A stretch of DNA of 64,000 nt from the NCBI RefSeq assembly GCF_000374065.1, contig NZ_KB893246.1, positions 1 to 64,000 on the forward strand. The letters are read 5' to 3'. The notes beneath the pieces were generated by a model, which saw nothing but the letters and a program-made list of their open reading frames with translations, had not been told where the DNA came from and searched no databases. The translations under genes were made by a program, and so were the position numbers. Of the stretch, positions 26,269-36,300 are shown in pieces; the first letter of the stretch is position 1, and each line of letters starts with the position of its first letter. The stretch comes from Spirosoma luteum DSM 19990. GTDB lineage: Bacteria > Bacteroidota > Bacteroidia > Cytophagales > Spirosomataceae.

Positions 26269-29200
26269 CTAAAATGTGAGGTTGAGGTTTACACCATACT
26301 GACGCACGGGTGGCGTTTGCCCCGTAGTATTGATACCGATACCAATCGACGAGTTGGTTGTGGGTACCGACGACGACTGACTGCCTGGTCCGGGGTTACC
26401 CTGGTAACTGAATTCGGGGTCGGTGTAGTAGTTCAGTTTGTCGACAATAGTAATCAGATTACGACCGTAGATGGCAATGCTGGCTCCGGAGAAAATCTTC
26501 GTTTTGCTCATCAGGCTCTGTGGCAGCCGGTACGACAGGTTAATGTCACGCAGTTTGATGAACCAGGCGGGTGTAACGAAATTCTCCGAAATGAGCCGGT
26601 AGTTATCAACCCAGAGAGAGTACTCCGCTTCGCGCACCTGCGTCGTATTGGCCGTTACAGTACCATCGGTGTTAAGAATGGCCGAGTTCGGGAATACCTG
26701 TGGCGTACGGTTCTCGGTCCACTTACCCGTTCCGGTAAAGGTCATCTGACGACCCAGGTCACTGAACATCACGTTACCACCCCGGTATTCGAAGTTAAAC
26801 GTAAAGCCGAAGTCACCATATTCCATTTTCGAACCCAAACCGGCGATATGCCTAGGCAGTACACCACCCCGTGGCAACAGCGACGTATTGCGCAGTGGGT
26901 AGCCGGTAGTAGCGTTAACCAATACGCGGCCCGAACCATCCGGTGCATACTGGTAGCCATCTGTTTTCAGGATGGGGAAGCGCTCGCCTTTGATAACGTT
27001 CGTGTTGGCATACGAGAAACCACCAATCTGGAACTCGTTGATACCGGGATACAAGTCAAGTACTTTGTTATCGTTGTACGAGTAGCGAAGGCTGGCATCC
27101 CAGGTGAATTTACCACCCCGGGCAATCAGGTATTTCAGTTCAGCTTCGTAGCCCCAGTTCTTGGTTTCGCCCACGTTGATCAGCAGGTTGCTGAAACCCG
27201 TTGAGTTTGGCACGCGAACCGTAATTACCTGCCCTTTCGAGTTCTGTGTATAAGCCGACACATCCAGGTTTACCCGGTTGTTGAACAACTGAAACTCACC
27301 ACCTACCTCGGCCGAATAAACCTGTTCGGGCCGCAGATTCGGGTCGGGCAGTACGTTACCAACCGTCAGACCCACTATGTTTCCGTAGGGGAAATTACCA
27401 CCGTTCGGGTAGTTCAAATCCAGACCGTACAGCGGGATGTTGTCGTTGGCGTTTTTGTTGTAGTTCGCCCGGAACTTGGCGTAGTTCAGAACGTTGCTGC
27501 GGATGGCCGGAAATGCATCGGTAGCAATGAACGACACAGCTGCCCCATAGTAGGGATACGACCAGTAATTGGATGGGCGGTCGGGCTTGTAGAATTTGGA
27601 CGTCTGGTCGAAGCGGAACGAACCGTTCAGAATCAGCCAGTTTTTGTAGTTGGCGGTATAGTCAGCGTAATACCCCAACCGGCGCTCCTGCGTCAGAATC
27701 TGACCACCCGTCAGATTGCCCTGCCGGTTCGATACGTTGTATACGTCGGGCACCACAATGGAGCTGGACCCAACGCCAATGTTGTTAGTTGTGCGCTGAT
27801 ACAGGCTGTTACCCAGGATTAAACGGTTGGCCACCGGCCCGAAATCCTTTGCCAGTTGAATCTGGAACTCGTTGTTGAGTACGTTCTCCGTACCGGAGTA
27901 ATCAAAAACAGAGCCTTGAACGTCGCCAATGGCCCGGTAAATACCCGTTCCATCCCCATCCCGGTAGAAGGGAGCCGGAATGTACGATTTGCTTTTCGCC
28001 CAGTCCGAGTACGTAAACTTACCGGTCGTGTTTTTACCCGTCCGCGAGTTGTTCAGGATGCCCAGACGCTCGGTGAAGGTCAGCCAGGTTGTTGCTTTAA
28101 AATTGAGGTTCAGGTTACCGTTTATGTTGGCATCCTTGTAATTTAACCGGTTGTTATCGGCCTCAAAGTAAGGGTTGTTGTAATAATCGTTGTAGAAACC
28201 GTTCGGGTTAGCGAGTGAATTATTCCGCCAGTCGCGCAGGTCGCTCAGGGGCAGGTTCGCAGGCTGATTCAGCACGTTATTGTAGAAATCCGACGACGTA
28301 CGGTTGTAGATTGCCTGCACATAAGCCGCATTAAAGCTGGCCGTCAGTTTGCCGTATTCCTTCGTTGCCGACAAACGCGTACCCGTCCGGTTGCTTTTGT
28401 CGCCCGGCACGATACCGTTCACCGACTGGTTTTCGATGGACATGTAGAACGAACTCGTCTCGTCGCCCCCCTGGAAGTTAATCTGATTGTTCACCGAAAC
28501 GCCCGTGTTGAACGCCTTCCGGCGGGCATCGGCAACGGGCGAATAAGGAATAAGCAATCGACTGCTGTCCTGCGCGGTCCGTCCCTGAATCCGAATGGAG
28601 CCATCGAAAGCATCGCCGTACTGCTGGTTCTCATAAGCGCGCCAGTTGTCTTTCATGCGCTCCAGATAATCGGCCTTGTAGCCGGCCGTACCGAAGGCGG
28701 TAGCGTAGTGCGAGCCAGAGCCGTATTTGTCCTGAATCTGCGGCAAAAAGCTAATCTGCTCAAAGTTCGTACTGTTGGAGTACGAAACCTTCAGCTTGCC
28801 CTTTACGCCTTTCTTCGTCGTAATGATTATGGCCCCGTTAATACCCGCCGAGCCGTACAGCGTTGCCGCCTGACCCCCTTTCAAAATCGACACACTCTCG
28901 ATGTCGTTCGGGTTGATGGTCGACAATACCGTCGAGGTCGTCTGCATTCCATCGAGTACAACGAGGGCTTCATTGTTTCCCGTCAGCGAGCGGTATCCGC
29001 GCAGTACGATTTTCACCGCCGGATCAACGCTGTTGTTTACGTTGTAAACCGCCAGCCCCGTTACCTTACCAGACAGGGCCTGCGCCAGCTGAGGGGAACG
29101 GCCAACGGTAACGTCTTCGTTTTTGATAGTCGAGACGGCGTAGCCGATTTCACGCGGGGTTTTCCGAATCCCCTGCGCCGTCACAATAATTTCGTTCAAT

Positions 29201-29505
29201 TGCGAGGCATCAGCGGCCATCAGGGCGTTGATTACGGTTTTGTTCCCGATAGCAATTTCCTGGCTTTTGAATCCGATGAACGAAAAAACCAGTGTACTAA
29301 CGTCTGATGGCACCGTGAGGCTGTAGTTGCCCTCGGCATTACTCGTTGTTCCCCGGGAGGTGCCTTTAATGGTCACATTGACTCCCGGTAGTGAAGATCC
29401 GTCTTCTGATGAAGTGACCTTTCCGTTGATAACCCGATTCTGAGCCAGCGAGGGAAAAGCAAATAGCATGACCAGCAGCCAGCTACTAAGTAAACTTTTT
29501 TTCAT
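26269..29505 (-). CDS. SusC/RagA-family TonB-dependent transporter
   Basis: A 1078-aa outer-membrane receptor. Signal peptide 1-22 (ending SLAQ); carboxypeptidase-like regulatory domain about 24-110 (INGKVTSSEDGSSLPGVNV and TLVFSFIGFKSQE); a TonB-box-like NEIIVTAQG; plug domain about 115-245 with VLRGYRSLTGNNEALVVLDG and the SusC signature ESVSILKGGQAATLYGSAG; then a 22-strand barrel ending VNLNLTF. It imports a glycan or other polymer fragment with the SusD partner downstream. No glycoside hydrolase gene is adjacent; the upstream neighbour is a penicillin-acylase-type hydrolase. Confidence 0.96.
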   Translation of the reverse strand: MKKSLLSSWLLVMLFAFPSLAQNRVINGKVTSSEDGSSLPGVNVTIKGTSRGTTSNAEGNYSLTVPSDVSTLVFSFIGFKSQEIAIGNKTVINALMAADASQLNEIIVTAQGIRKTPREIGYAVSTIKNEDVTVGRSPQLAQALSGKVTGLAVYNVNNSVDPAVKIVLRGYRSLTGNNEALVVLDGMQTTSTVLSTINPNDIESVSILKGGQAATLYGSAGINGAIIITTKKGVKGKLKVSYSNSTNFEQISFLPQIQDKYGSGSHYATAFGTAGYKADYLERMKDNWRAYENQQYGDAFDGSIRIQGRTAQDSSRLLIPYSPVADARRKAFNTGVSVNNQINFQGGDETSSFYMSIENQSVNGIVPGDKSNRTGTRLSATKEYGKLTASFNAAYVQAIYNRTSSDFYNNVLNQPANLPLSDLRDWRNNSLANPNGFYNDYYNNPYFEADNNRLNYKDANINGNLNLNFKATTWLTFTERLGILNNSRTGKNTTGKFTYSDWAKSKSYIPAPFYRDGDGTGIYRAIGDVQGSVFDYSGTENVLNNEFQIQLAKDFGPVANRLILGNSLYQRTTNNIGVGSSSIVVPDVYNVSNRQGNLTGGQILTQERRLGYYADYTANYKNWLILNGSFRFDQTSKFYKPDRPSNYWSYPYYGAAVSFIATDAFPAIRSNVLNYAKFRANYNKNANDNIPLYGLDLNYPNGGNFPYGNIVGLTVGNVLPDPNLRPEQVYSAEVGGEFQLFNNRVNLDVSAYTQNSKGQVITVRVPNSTGFSNLLINVGETKNWGYEAELKYLIARGGKFTWDASLRYSYNDNKVLDLYPGINEFQIGGFSYANTNVIKGERFPILKTDGYQYAPDGSGRVLVNATTGYPLRNTSLLPRGGVLPRHIAGLGSKMEYGDFGFTFNFEYRGGNVMFSDLGRQMTFTGTGKWTENRTPQVFPNSAILNTDGTVTANTTQVREAEYSLWVDNYRLISENFVTPAWFIKLRDINLSYRLPQSLMSKTKIFSGASIAIYGRNLITIVDKLNYYTDPEFSYQGNPGPGSQSSSVPTTNSSIGIGINTTGQTPPVRQYGVNLNLTF

Positions 29506-29548
29506 TTGGTAGTCTACATTATAAGTTAAGAAATACTAAAAATTGGCA

Positions 29549-29577
29549 CAAAGTTAACACAATGATAACCTCTCAAA
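29549..29577 (-). promoter_or_regulatory. Promoter of the SusC/SusD operon
   Basis: On the minus strand TTTG (29574-29577) and TAACTTTG (29549-29556) are 17 bases apart, close to the Bacteroidota TTTG/TAnnTTTG arrangement (usually about 19-21). The leader to the start codon would be about 40 bases. The best promoter match in the window. Confidence 0.6.
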
Positions 29578-29657
29578 AGAGAATATTAATCTGCATCTCT
29601 ATAATAAGTGACTATTTTCTTTCGATTTTACGGAAACAGGGCTTTTTTCCTGTCGCG

Positions 29658-32072
29658 CTAGGGCGTCAATACGGTTGTTCCATCGGCCACAGCCTGTATT
29701 TTCTCTTTGGAGAAGAAGACTGGAAAGTATCCATTTTCGGCCCAGGTGGGGAACAGGTTGCCATAATATGGGCTTGCGGGATTGCCCGACTGGCCAGGAC
29801 TATTAATGCCCAGAGTCCTGTCCCAGTCTTCGGTATCGACCAGTATCCTAAAGGTAGCGCCGTGGGTTTGGTTCAGGTTGCTGGACGTAGCATTAACCGT
29901 TTCGCCGTAGCCGCCACGCGCTACCGGACTAAAATTGATTTTTTCCCGCATCGCTTTATCAACCATACCCGAAAGGGGATGCGTAATGGTAATGTGCTTA
30001 TTTTTTCGCTGCCCATAGGACCAGTCGTCCATGTCGGTACCAAGTCGGGCGGTTAGTTCAGCTACGGCTTTGTCCATGCAGATAAGCAGCAAACTGTCTC
30101 GGGCGGGGGTGGGAATGAGCAGGGCATCCAGCACACGCTTCGTGGACAGACTCCGTAAATAGGGTTGGGCTGATACCGGTACTTTTTGTGTGTAAACCGC
30201 CTGTTTTAACTGGCCCTCCCAGGCCACATAAATGGTGGCCGCTACGGAGTTTGGATCCAGTTTGTAATCCCATCGGCGCAGGTAAGCGGTAGCCTGCTCG
30301 GTTCGTTCACTGATAGAAACTAGGTCCTTCATGAGCGGAACCAGTGTCCTGGCAGGTATAGACAGATAGTCGGCCTGCAAGGCCATAAAATCAGTCATTG
30401 TTTTTCGTTTCCCATCGTTCAGCACTTCTTCGATGCGGTGCGCCCGGGAGGGGCCTGACCAGGTCCAACCAACCGCATTCCTGTGGGGATAAGTAACCGA
30501 CGTCAGGTTGTTGTTGGCCGTTACCACGTAACCCTCCGGCGGATTATGCTTGTTGGGTAACTTACTAATGGGCAGGTAGCCACCCCATTCAAACCGGCCA
30601 TCGCCCGGTACGGGAACCAGGCCCGTAAAGTTTGGCCGGATGGGAGCCAGCCCCACCGCCTGCCAGCCTATTTCGGCGGGTTTACCCACCGTTGGCCTAC
30701 CGGCCCAGATCATGTTTTCGCCCGGTACGCGGCTGAAATAACAGGCCTGCCGGAACTCCGCCCAGTTGCGAGCCTGGTTCATGCGCAAACTGGCCAGATA
30801 AGGCGCACAACCCACGTCCAGACTCCCTGACCGGATAGCGTACGCTTTATGATGGACGGAATCCTCGAACACCACCGGTCCGTGGCGGGTGTATTTAAGC
30901 GTGGCTTTCACCGCCTGTTCCCCTTTCACCGGAATCATTTCGATTCGTATTTTCATGGGCACCCAGCTTCCTTTGTAGCGATAAAGGTTCGGGTTGGCGG
31001 GGTTGGTCTCGTACACGTACAGGTCTTCGTTATCGGTCTCAAAAATCGTCAATCCCCACGCGCCATAGTCGTTGTGCCCCACCGAAATTCCCGGCAAAGT
31101 CGGCTCCCCCGCTCCTACCACATTCCAGCCCGGCGCATTGAGGTGAACCCAGTACCGGAGCGAAGGAGTGGAAACGGACCGATGCGGGTCATTGGCCAGC
31201 ATGGGATAGCCACTAGCCGATTTGTCGCCTGCAATAACCCAGTTGTTAGATCCGGTGTATTGTTTGTTGGTGTCAAACCAGTTATCAACCCATTGCTGTT
31301 TTTCAGCGGGCTTCCTGAATAGTCCGGCTTCATCCTCGTCTGCTTTCGTAGCCACGCCCTGAAATTTTATGGGTAACCGAAAAGCCTCGTATAGTTCCAG
31401 AATGGGCTGGAACAGTTCATCGCCATTCACGCGTAGGGTTAGGTCAGGTTTTGTTGGGTCGGCGGTGGGGTGAAACCATTCCAGCTCCCGTAGTTTGTCG
31501 GGGCCAATCAATTTCACTAACCGGCCGTAGTTCAGTTCGTCCCGAATGTTACCCAATAGTCCCTGATGGCGGCTGATAACTACTTCGGGTGTCCACAAGC
31601 CCGGTTTCGTATTCAGCACCTGAAACTCGAACGGTAGTTTTTCGGGCGTTTTCAGGATTTGGGTTATGTAGGCGTTGATACCGTCCACAAAGGCCCGGAC
31701 AATCTGCGGGCCATGCGGGTGATAATGGGCTAGTTCCTGCTCCAGGCTGACATGGGCCGTAGCGGATCGGAACCGGAATAGCCGGGCACCAATGTCGCGC
31801 TTGATTTCCTGCGGGCCCAGTAGTTCGGCTACCGTACCTGTAGCCTGCCGACGCCAGATTTCCAGCTGAAACAGCCGGTCCTGAGCCGCCGAATAACCCT
31901 GGGCAAAAAACAGGTCGTGTTCGTTTTTGGCGTAAATGTGATTGACACCCCATTTGTCGCGGATAATCTCGACGGGTTGTTTCAGGCCGGGTGCCTGTAG
32001 AGTTTGGCTTGACTGGGCGTGGCAGTAAGGTGCCAGCAGAAATGCAATGAGAACGGGTAAAAGTTGGCGCAT
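29658..32072 (-). CDS. Secreted penicillin-acylase-family hydrolase
   Basis: An 804-aa N-terminal-nucleophile amidohydrolase of the penicillin/cephalosporin/AHL acylase family. Signal peptide 1-20 (ending CHAQ). The alpha-chain block VEIIRDKWGVNHIYAKNEHD and QLEIWRRQATG are typical. The autocatalytic nucleophile is the Ser in YTGSNNWVIAG (about S275), and beta-chain blocks PMLANDPH and GISVGHNDYGAWGLT follow. The ATG at 32072 is preferred because it begins the signal peptide; an earlier start at 32105 adds 11 residues. Substrate unknown: beta-lactams, acyl-homoserine lactones or other N-acyl amides are possible. It is separated from the SusC gene by 152 bases. Confidence 0.92.
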   Translation of the reverse strand: MRQLLPVLIAFLLAPYCHAQSSQTLQAPGLKQPVEIIRDKWGVNHIYAKNEHDLFFAQGYSAAQDRLFQLEIWRRQATGTVAELLGPQEIKRDIGARLFRFRSATAHVSLEQELAHYHPHGPQIVRAFVDGINAYITQILKTPEKLPFEFQVLNTKPGLWTPEVVISRHQGLLGNIRDELNYGRLVKLIGPDKLRELEWFHPTADPTKPDLTLRVNGDELFQPILELYEAFRLPIKFQGVATKADEDEAGLFRKPAEKQQWVDNWFDTNKQYTGSNNWVIAGDKSASGYPMLANDPHRSVSTPSLRYWVHLNAPGWNVVGAGEPTLPGISVGHNDYGAWGLTIFETDNEDLYVYETNPANPNLYRYKGSWVPMKIRIEMIPVKGEQAVKATLKYTRHGPVVFEDSVHHKAYAIRSGSLDVGCAPYLASLRMNQARNWAEFRQACYFSRVPGENMIWAGRPTVGKPAEIGWQAVGLAPIRPNFTGLVPVPGDGRFEWGGYLPISKLPNKHNPPEGYVVTANNNLTSVTYPHRNAVGWTWSGPSRAHRIEEVLNDGKRKTMTDFMALQADYLSIPARTLVPLMKDLVSISERTEQATAYLRRWDYKLDPNSVAATIYVAWEGQLKQAVYTQKVPVSAQPYLRSLSTKRVLDALLIPTPARDSLLLICMDKAVAELTARLGTDMDDWSYGQRKNKHITITHPLSGMVDKAMREKINFSPVARGGYGETVNATSSNLNQTHGATFRILVDTEDWDRTLGINSPGQSGNPASPYYGNLFPTWAENGYFPVFFSKEKIQAVADGTTVLTP

Positions 32073-32191
32073 GTTGTCGACGAATTTAAGCGTAAGATAG
32101 CCCAAAAACGAAAAAGCTGCATTTTAACAGCCGCTTAACCAACCCGGACAGAGTATGTTGTTACTTTATTAAAACAATCAAACCGCATAAA

Positions 32192-32713
32192 ATGAAACGA
32201 ACGATTCAAGTTCTGGTGATTGGTTTGGCTTCAATGTTAGCAGGTTGCGTATCTGTCAACATACAGTCGAATATAAAAAAAGAAGCCCAGCCCGAATTCA
32301 GCCGGATTTTGGTTGAATCACGACTTTCTCAGGTTGGCCCTACTTACTTATCCTCGTTTCAAACGTCGTTTCCGGCTGGTTATCAGGTGTGTGTCGTGTC
32401 CAATAGCGTTATTTCATTTGATAGCCCGGAAGAAGCCGTTGAAAAGCAGCGACAGGCTTGCCAGAGTGAAGTTGTACTGACGATAGACTTTAAGCGAAAT
32501 TCTGTATCGGCATCTGGCAAATATGCTTATTCGTCAAACGAACTTTACGTCGAAATGAGGAATCTTGCCACTGGTCAGCCTTTTTGGAAAGCTGTTGTCA
32601 CCACCAGTGGCAGCGTCGAAGTGCCCGCCAGTAAGATCGTCAGTAAATTGATTGATGATGGGATTGTTGAAGCCCGGCTACCTAATAATAACCCGGTGCA
32701 GTTAACGAACTAA
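32192..32713 (+). CDS. Small lipoprotein of unknown function
   Basis: A 173-aa predicted lipoprotein. The signal peptide ends in the lipobox SMLAGC (about C19). The mature part has an alpha/beta pattern (FSRILVESRLS, SEVVLTIDFKRNS, NELYVEMRNLATGQPFWKA) reminiscent of small periplasm-facing lipoproteins of Bacteroidota in which a conserved final domain relates to DUF4136-like folds, but similarity is too weak to assign. Divergent from the acylase gene; the gap of about 120 bases should hold both promoters, none clearly recognised. Confidence 0.7.
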   Translation: MKRTIQVLVIGLASMLAGCVSVNIQSNIKKEAQPEFSRILVESRLSQVGPTYLSSFQTSFPAGYQVCVVSNSVISFDSPEEAVEKQRQACQSEVVLTIDFKRNSVSASGKYAYSSNELYVEMRNLATGQPFWKAVVTTSGSVEVPASKIVSKLIDDGIVEARLPNNNPVQLTN

Positions 32714-33310
32714 ACCGGCTCGAAACGAGTAGTGCGGGCTGTTGATAACGCCTTCTGTACTGGTTTCTTGTTTACAAATAGGCAACGAAAGTTGTGAGGA
32801 TTGGAATTTATCGGCTTGGGTTATCGGACAGGGTAGTACCCACCAAACAGATTTACTGATAAATGAACTGCGTACTCGATTCCAGTTGGCAATACTATTC
32901 AGACAAAAACGTTTTTTATGCCGTTTTCTTCTTAGGACAGGTTTAGTTGACTCGTTCTACATTATGACCAATCGTATTCTTGGTTAGTGAGTCGCTTTTT
33001 ACGAAACTGGCTGCTGCGTTAACTGGCCAAAAAAGGGTATCATGCTGAGCAACAATACGTTGTCTGTTGGCAGGAACCAGTATAACACTAGCTGCATTAG
33101 CTGATTGGGTTATAGCTGTGCTACTGTTTACCACTTCTACAGGCTGACTTTAAGCATAACATTAACGTCTGCCGTGATCGGCAACGTGAGTCTGCTAAAA
33201 AAGTGAGGTACGGAAATGTGTAATACGAAGGTTAGTATCTGTCCACTCAATAAGTAGCATACGAAGCGCCCTGGCTAAAGGCGCTTCGTTGCGTTTCATG
33301 GTTGCTGTGA
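32714..33310. other. 600-base gap without a supported gene
   Basis: Short open frames exist here (for example 32742-32987 on the plus strand, 81 codons) but show no recognisable motif, signal peptide or conserved pattern. The right end holds the terminator at 33261-33289. The stretch could be decayed coding sequence. Confidence 0.5.
33261..33289 (-). terminator. Hairpin downstream of the beta-helix gene
   Basis: Perfect 10-bp arms ACGAAGCGCC and GGCGCTTCGT with a nine-base loop, 21 bases after the minus-strand stop codon. There is no clear T-run, so it may be a processing or Rho-assisted site. Confidence 0.5.
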
Positions 33311-36300
33311 CTATTCGCTCAGGATGACCTTGCGGGTTATGCGGTGCTGCCCCTGAATCAGCGATAAAATGTAAAACCCGCGGGTAATGTTTTGTACGGG
33401 CAGGCTGATCATGTTTTCTCCCGCCGTGACTGAATGCACTTGCTGAAGCATCTGCTGAGATGTTTCGTTGAGGAGTTGTATCGAAAGATTGCCTGACGTT
33501 TGGGCCCAGTAGCGTACCCGCAGCGTTTCGCGGGTGGGTATGGGATAAACCTCTGCCGTGAAGGCATCAACCTCCGACTGTACGGCAGCCATTCGACCAG
33601 CAGCGCTCTTGGAGAGCCGGGCTCCGGCCCAGTCGGCGTGGTCACAGGCGTAGCCATCACCCCCGTCAGTAACCACCAGCATCAGAGTCTGCTTACCCGA
33701 TACGTCCAGGGTCACCGACTTGGTGGCCGTGGCTGCGTTCATGTTGCCGCTACGATAGACCAGCGTGCCATCGACAAAGATCTGAAACTCGACGTTACCG
33801 CAACTGGTGCTGGCCATCTCGTCGTCAAGTCCCATGTCGGTGGTGAACTGGGTGTACTGACCGCCCAGGTTATAGCTGATGGAGGAGGCTGCGTGCACGC
33901 CCAGGCCTTTGGCGTAGGTTTGTCCGTTGAGGGTGATGGCACGGCCGTCGCCCGCCCCCAAATCGCCATTGCTCTTGTCTTTCTCGACCGGGCCGTAGCC
34001 ATTATTCGCCGATGTCCAGTTCAAGTCAGAGAGGTAAACGCCAGATCCGGTTGGTGCCGTCGTGGGAACGCGGTAGAACGCACTGGCTGGAATAGCCTGC
34101 TTGCTACTGCCGGGTCCTTCGTAACTGACGTTGAGTGTCTGATCACCATTCCCCTGAAAGAAGGCAACAGTAATGGCATGTTTGCCGGCCTTCAGACCAA
34201 TGCTGCCCGATTTTTCCTTGGCTGCGTGCTGCCCATCATTGCTGACGACCTCAGTCGTGCCGATGTAAAGTTTGCTACCGTCGTCGGACGTGGTATAAAA
34301 GGTGTACATACCATCAATGGGCGCGTTGAAATAGCCCTTGACCTGCAAACCGAAGTAACTGTCCCGCCCCCGCACGGAAAGATCGGGCTGACTGGAGGTA
34401 CCAGTTTTAGCCGCTGTGAGGCTACTGAAGTCGGGCAGCACGTTCCAGGAGCCTTCGTAGTATTTATAGTCGAGGCCATTCGTAGTGGAGGTAGGATTTT
34501 CTGGATCGCGCAGACTGACCGGTGTTGGAGTAGTTGCCGTAAGCTGTTTCAACAGTACCGCCGACGAATAGGGGGCGAGCGTAATCTGACCCGTATACGC
34601 GTTATTTTTGACGTCGCGGTAGGTAGCGTCCAGCCCCACGTTGGTTGTCTGCCCCGTCGCATTATACACGATTTTGACGTAGTCACTGGGGTTAAGCGTC
34701 GTTAGCGTGGCTTCGCGCATAATCAGGTTATCGACCCAGGCGGTTTGCCCGTCTTCGTCCGCCTGCACCACCAGAATTGCATTCGACTCGTCGGCGTTGG
34801 CTGTAAATGTAGCTTCGTTATTCTGACGACTCGTTCCCAGCACAAAAGTGGTACGTTCGGCCAGATCGCGGTAATTGCCACCTTGCTGACGGGGGTAAAC
34901 CGTTAACCGCTTATTGGGCCCCGACGCTACTCCATCCAGTAACAACTGGTAGGTTTGCCCCTTACGTACGCTACCAAGATTAACCGTTGTCAGCAGGTAT
35001 GAATTGCTCCGGCCCGACGCCGACGCGAACGACAGTCGCATGGAGCCACCGTCGAGTTTACCGGAATTATCCCAGTCGAGCCGGCCGTTCCCGTAGGGCG
35101 ACCAAGCATTCCAGCCGTCGGCTCCGCTCGAATAGGAGTAATTGAGCAGGGTAGTGCCCGTTTGCGTCGCCATCTGCGATTTATACGTAATGGGGCTATT
35201 AAACGAGTTTTTGTCTAGACCGAACCGGTTTTGCCACTCCGCCAGCGACAAAACCCCACCTGTGCCGCCCGTGCCGGGGTTATACACAGCCTGAATTTTG
35301 AACTGATCCGAAAATGGCCGTACGTAGTAATTATGATCAAAGGAACCGAAACTGCTCAGGTCGTTGGCATTGCTTTCGTAAGCCGCTACAAGGGCTGTTG
35401 CCAGCTTGCTGACCAGAATATTGTTCTGGTTGATAATGTTACGCGGGGCGCAGGTACCATTGGCGACGATCTTGAGCTGCTCCTCACCGTTATCGAAGCT
35501 GGTGTTGTTTTTGATCGTGCAGTTATAAGCACCCCGCAGGAAAATACCCATGCCAGCAACCTGAAAGATGGTGTTGCCCGAAACCTCCGCGTTTATGGTG
35601 CAGTCATCAAGGAAAATACCATGCGCCCCCGACGTCGACTGAATCTGCGTACCTTCAGGAGCGCCTATGCCGTTATATACGATGTTCGACTGAAACTTAA
35701 CGTCAGTCAGGTTAGCCCGCCCACCGTTCGATATGTACAAGCCGCCCCCGTCACTCTTCGTCAGGCAGTAGTTCGACACACGGTTGTAGCGAACCGTTGA
35801 ACTACTGCCGATGGTGACACCCGTATAGCCGATTTTATCGAACACATTGTTTTCAATGAGCGTGTTGGAGTTACTGGCCGACTGTAGTCCCGAATACGTA
35901 CCATCGCCATTGCCGCCCCGGCCCGCCAACAGGCCAATTCGCTGAACGGTGTTCCCCCGAAAGGTGAAATTCTGGTAAACATTGATCAGAAATCCCGTAT
36001 TATTGGCATCTTCAATCAGGTTGTTTTCGACCAGAATTGAATTGCCTGACCCACTGAAACTGACCCCGTTCTCGCCCGAAAGCGTAATGTCGTTACCCGA
36101 TAGTGTGATTCCGTTGCCGTTGTTCGATAAAAGCCCAGACGAAAGCGTTTGGGTGATCCTGATATTACGCACAGTCACATACGACGAATTACTCAGATTA
36201 ACGCCTTCGCTAGCCGTTGTTGCCGTAATTAGCTGATTATTGGGATTGTTCTGATTATCGTAAATGCGAATCGTTTTATCAGACGGGTTATAATACCACT

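Noticed and set aside
26158-27204. 348-codon open frame on the plus strand
   Set aside because: Shadow of the SusC/SusD genes on the minus strand; no known domain.
32742-32987. 81-codon open frame on the plus strand
   Set aside because: No signal peptide, domain or conserved pattern; length is expected by chance.
33500-34705. 401-codon open frame on the plus strand
   Set aside because: It is antisense to the beta-helix protein gene, whose domains and signal peptide are clear. The plus frame has no recognisable motif.
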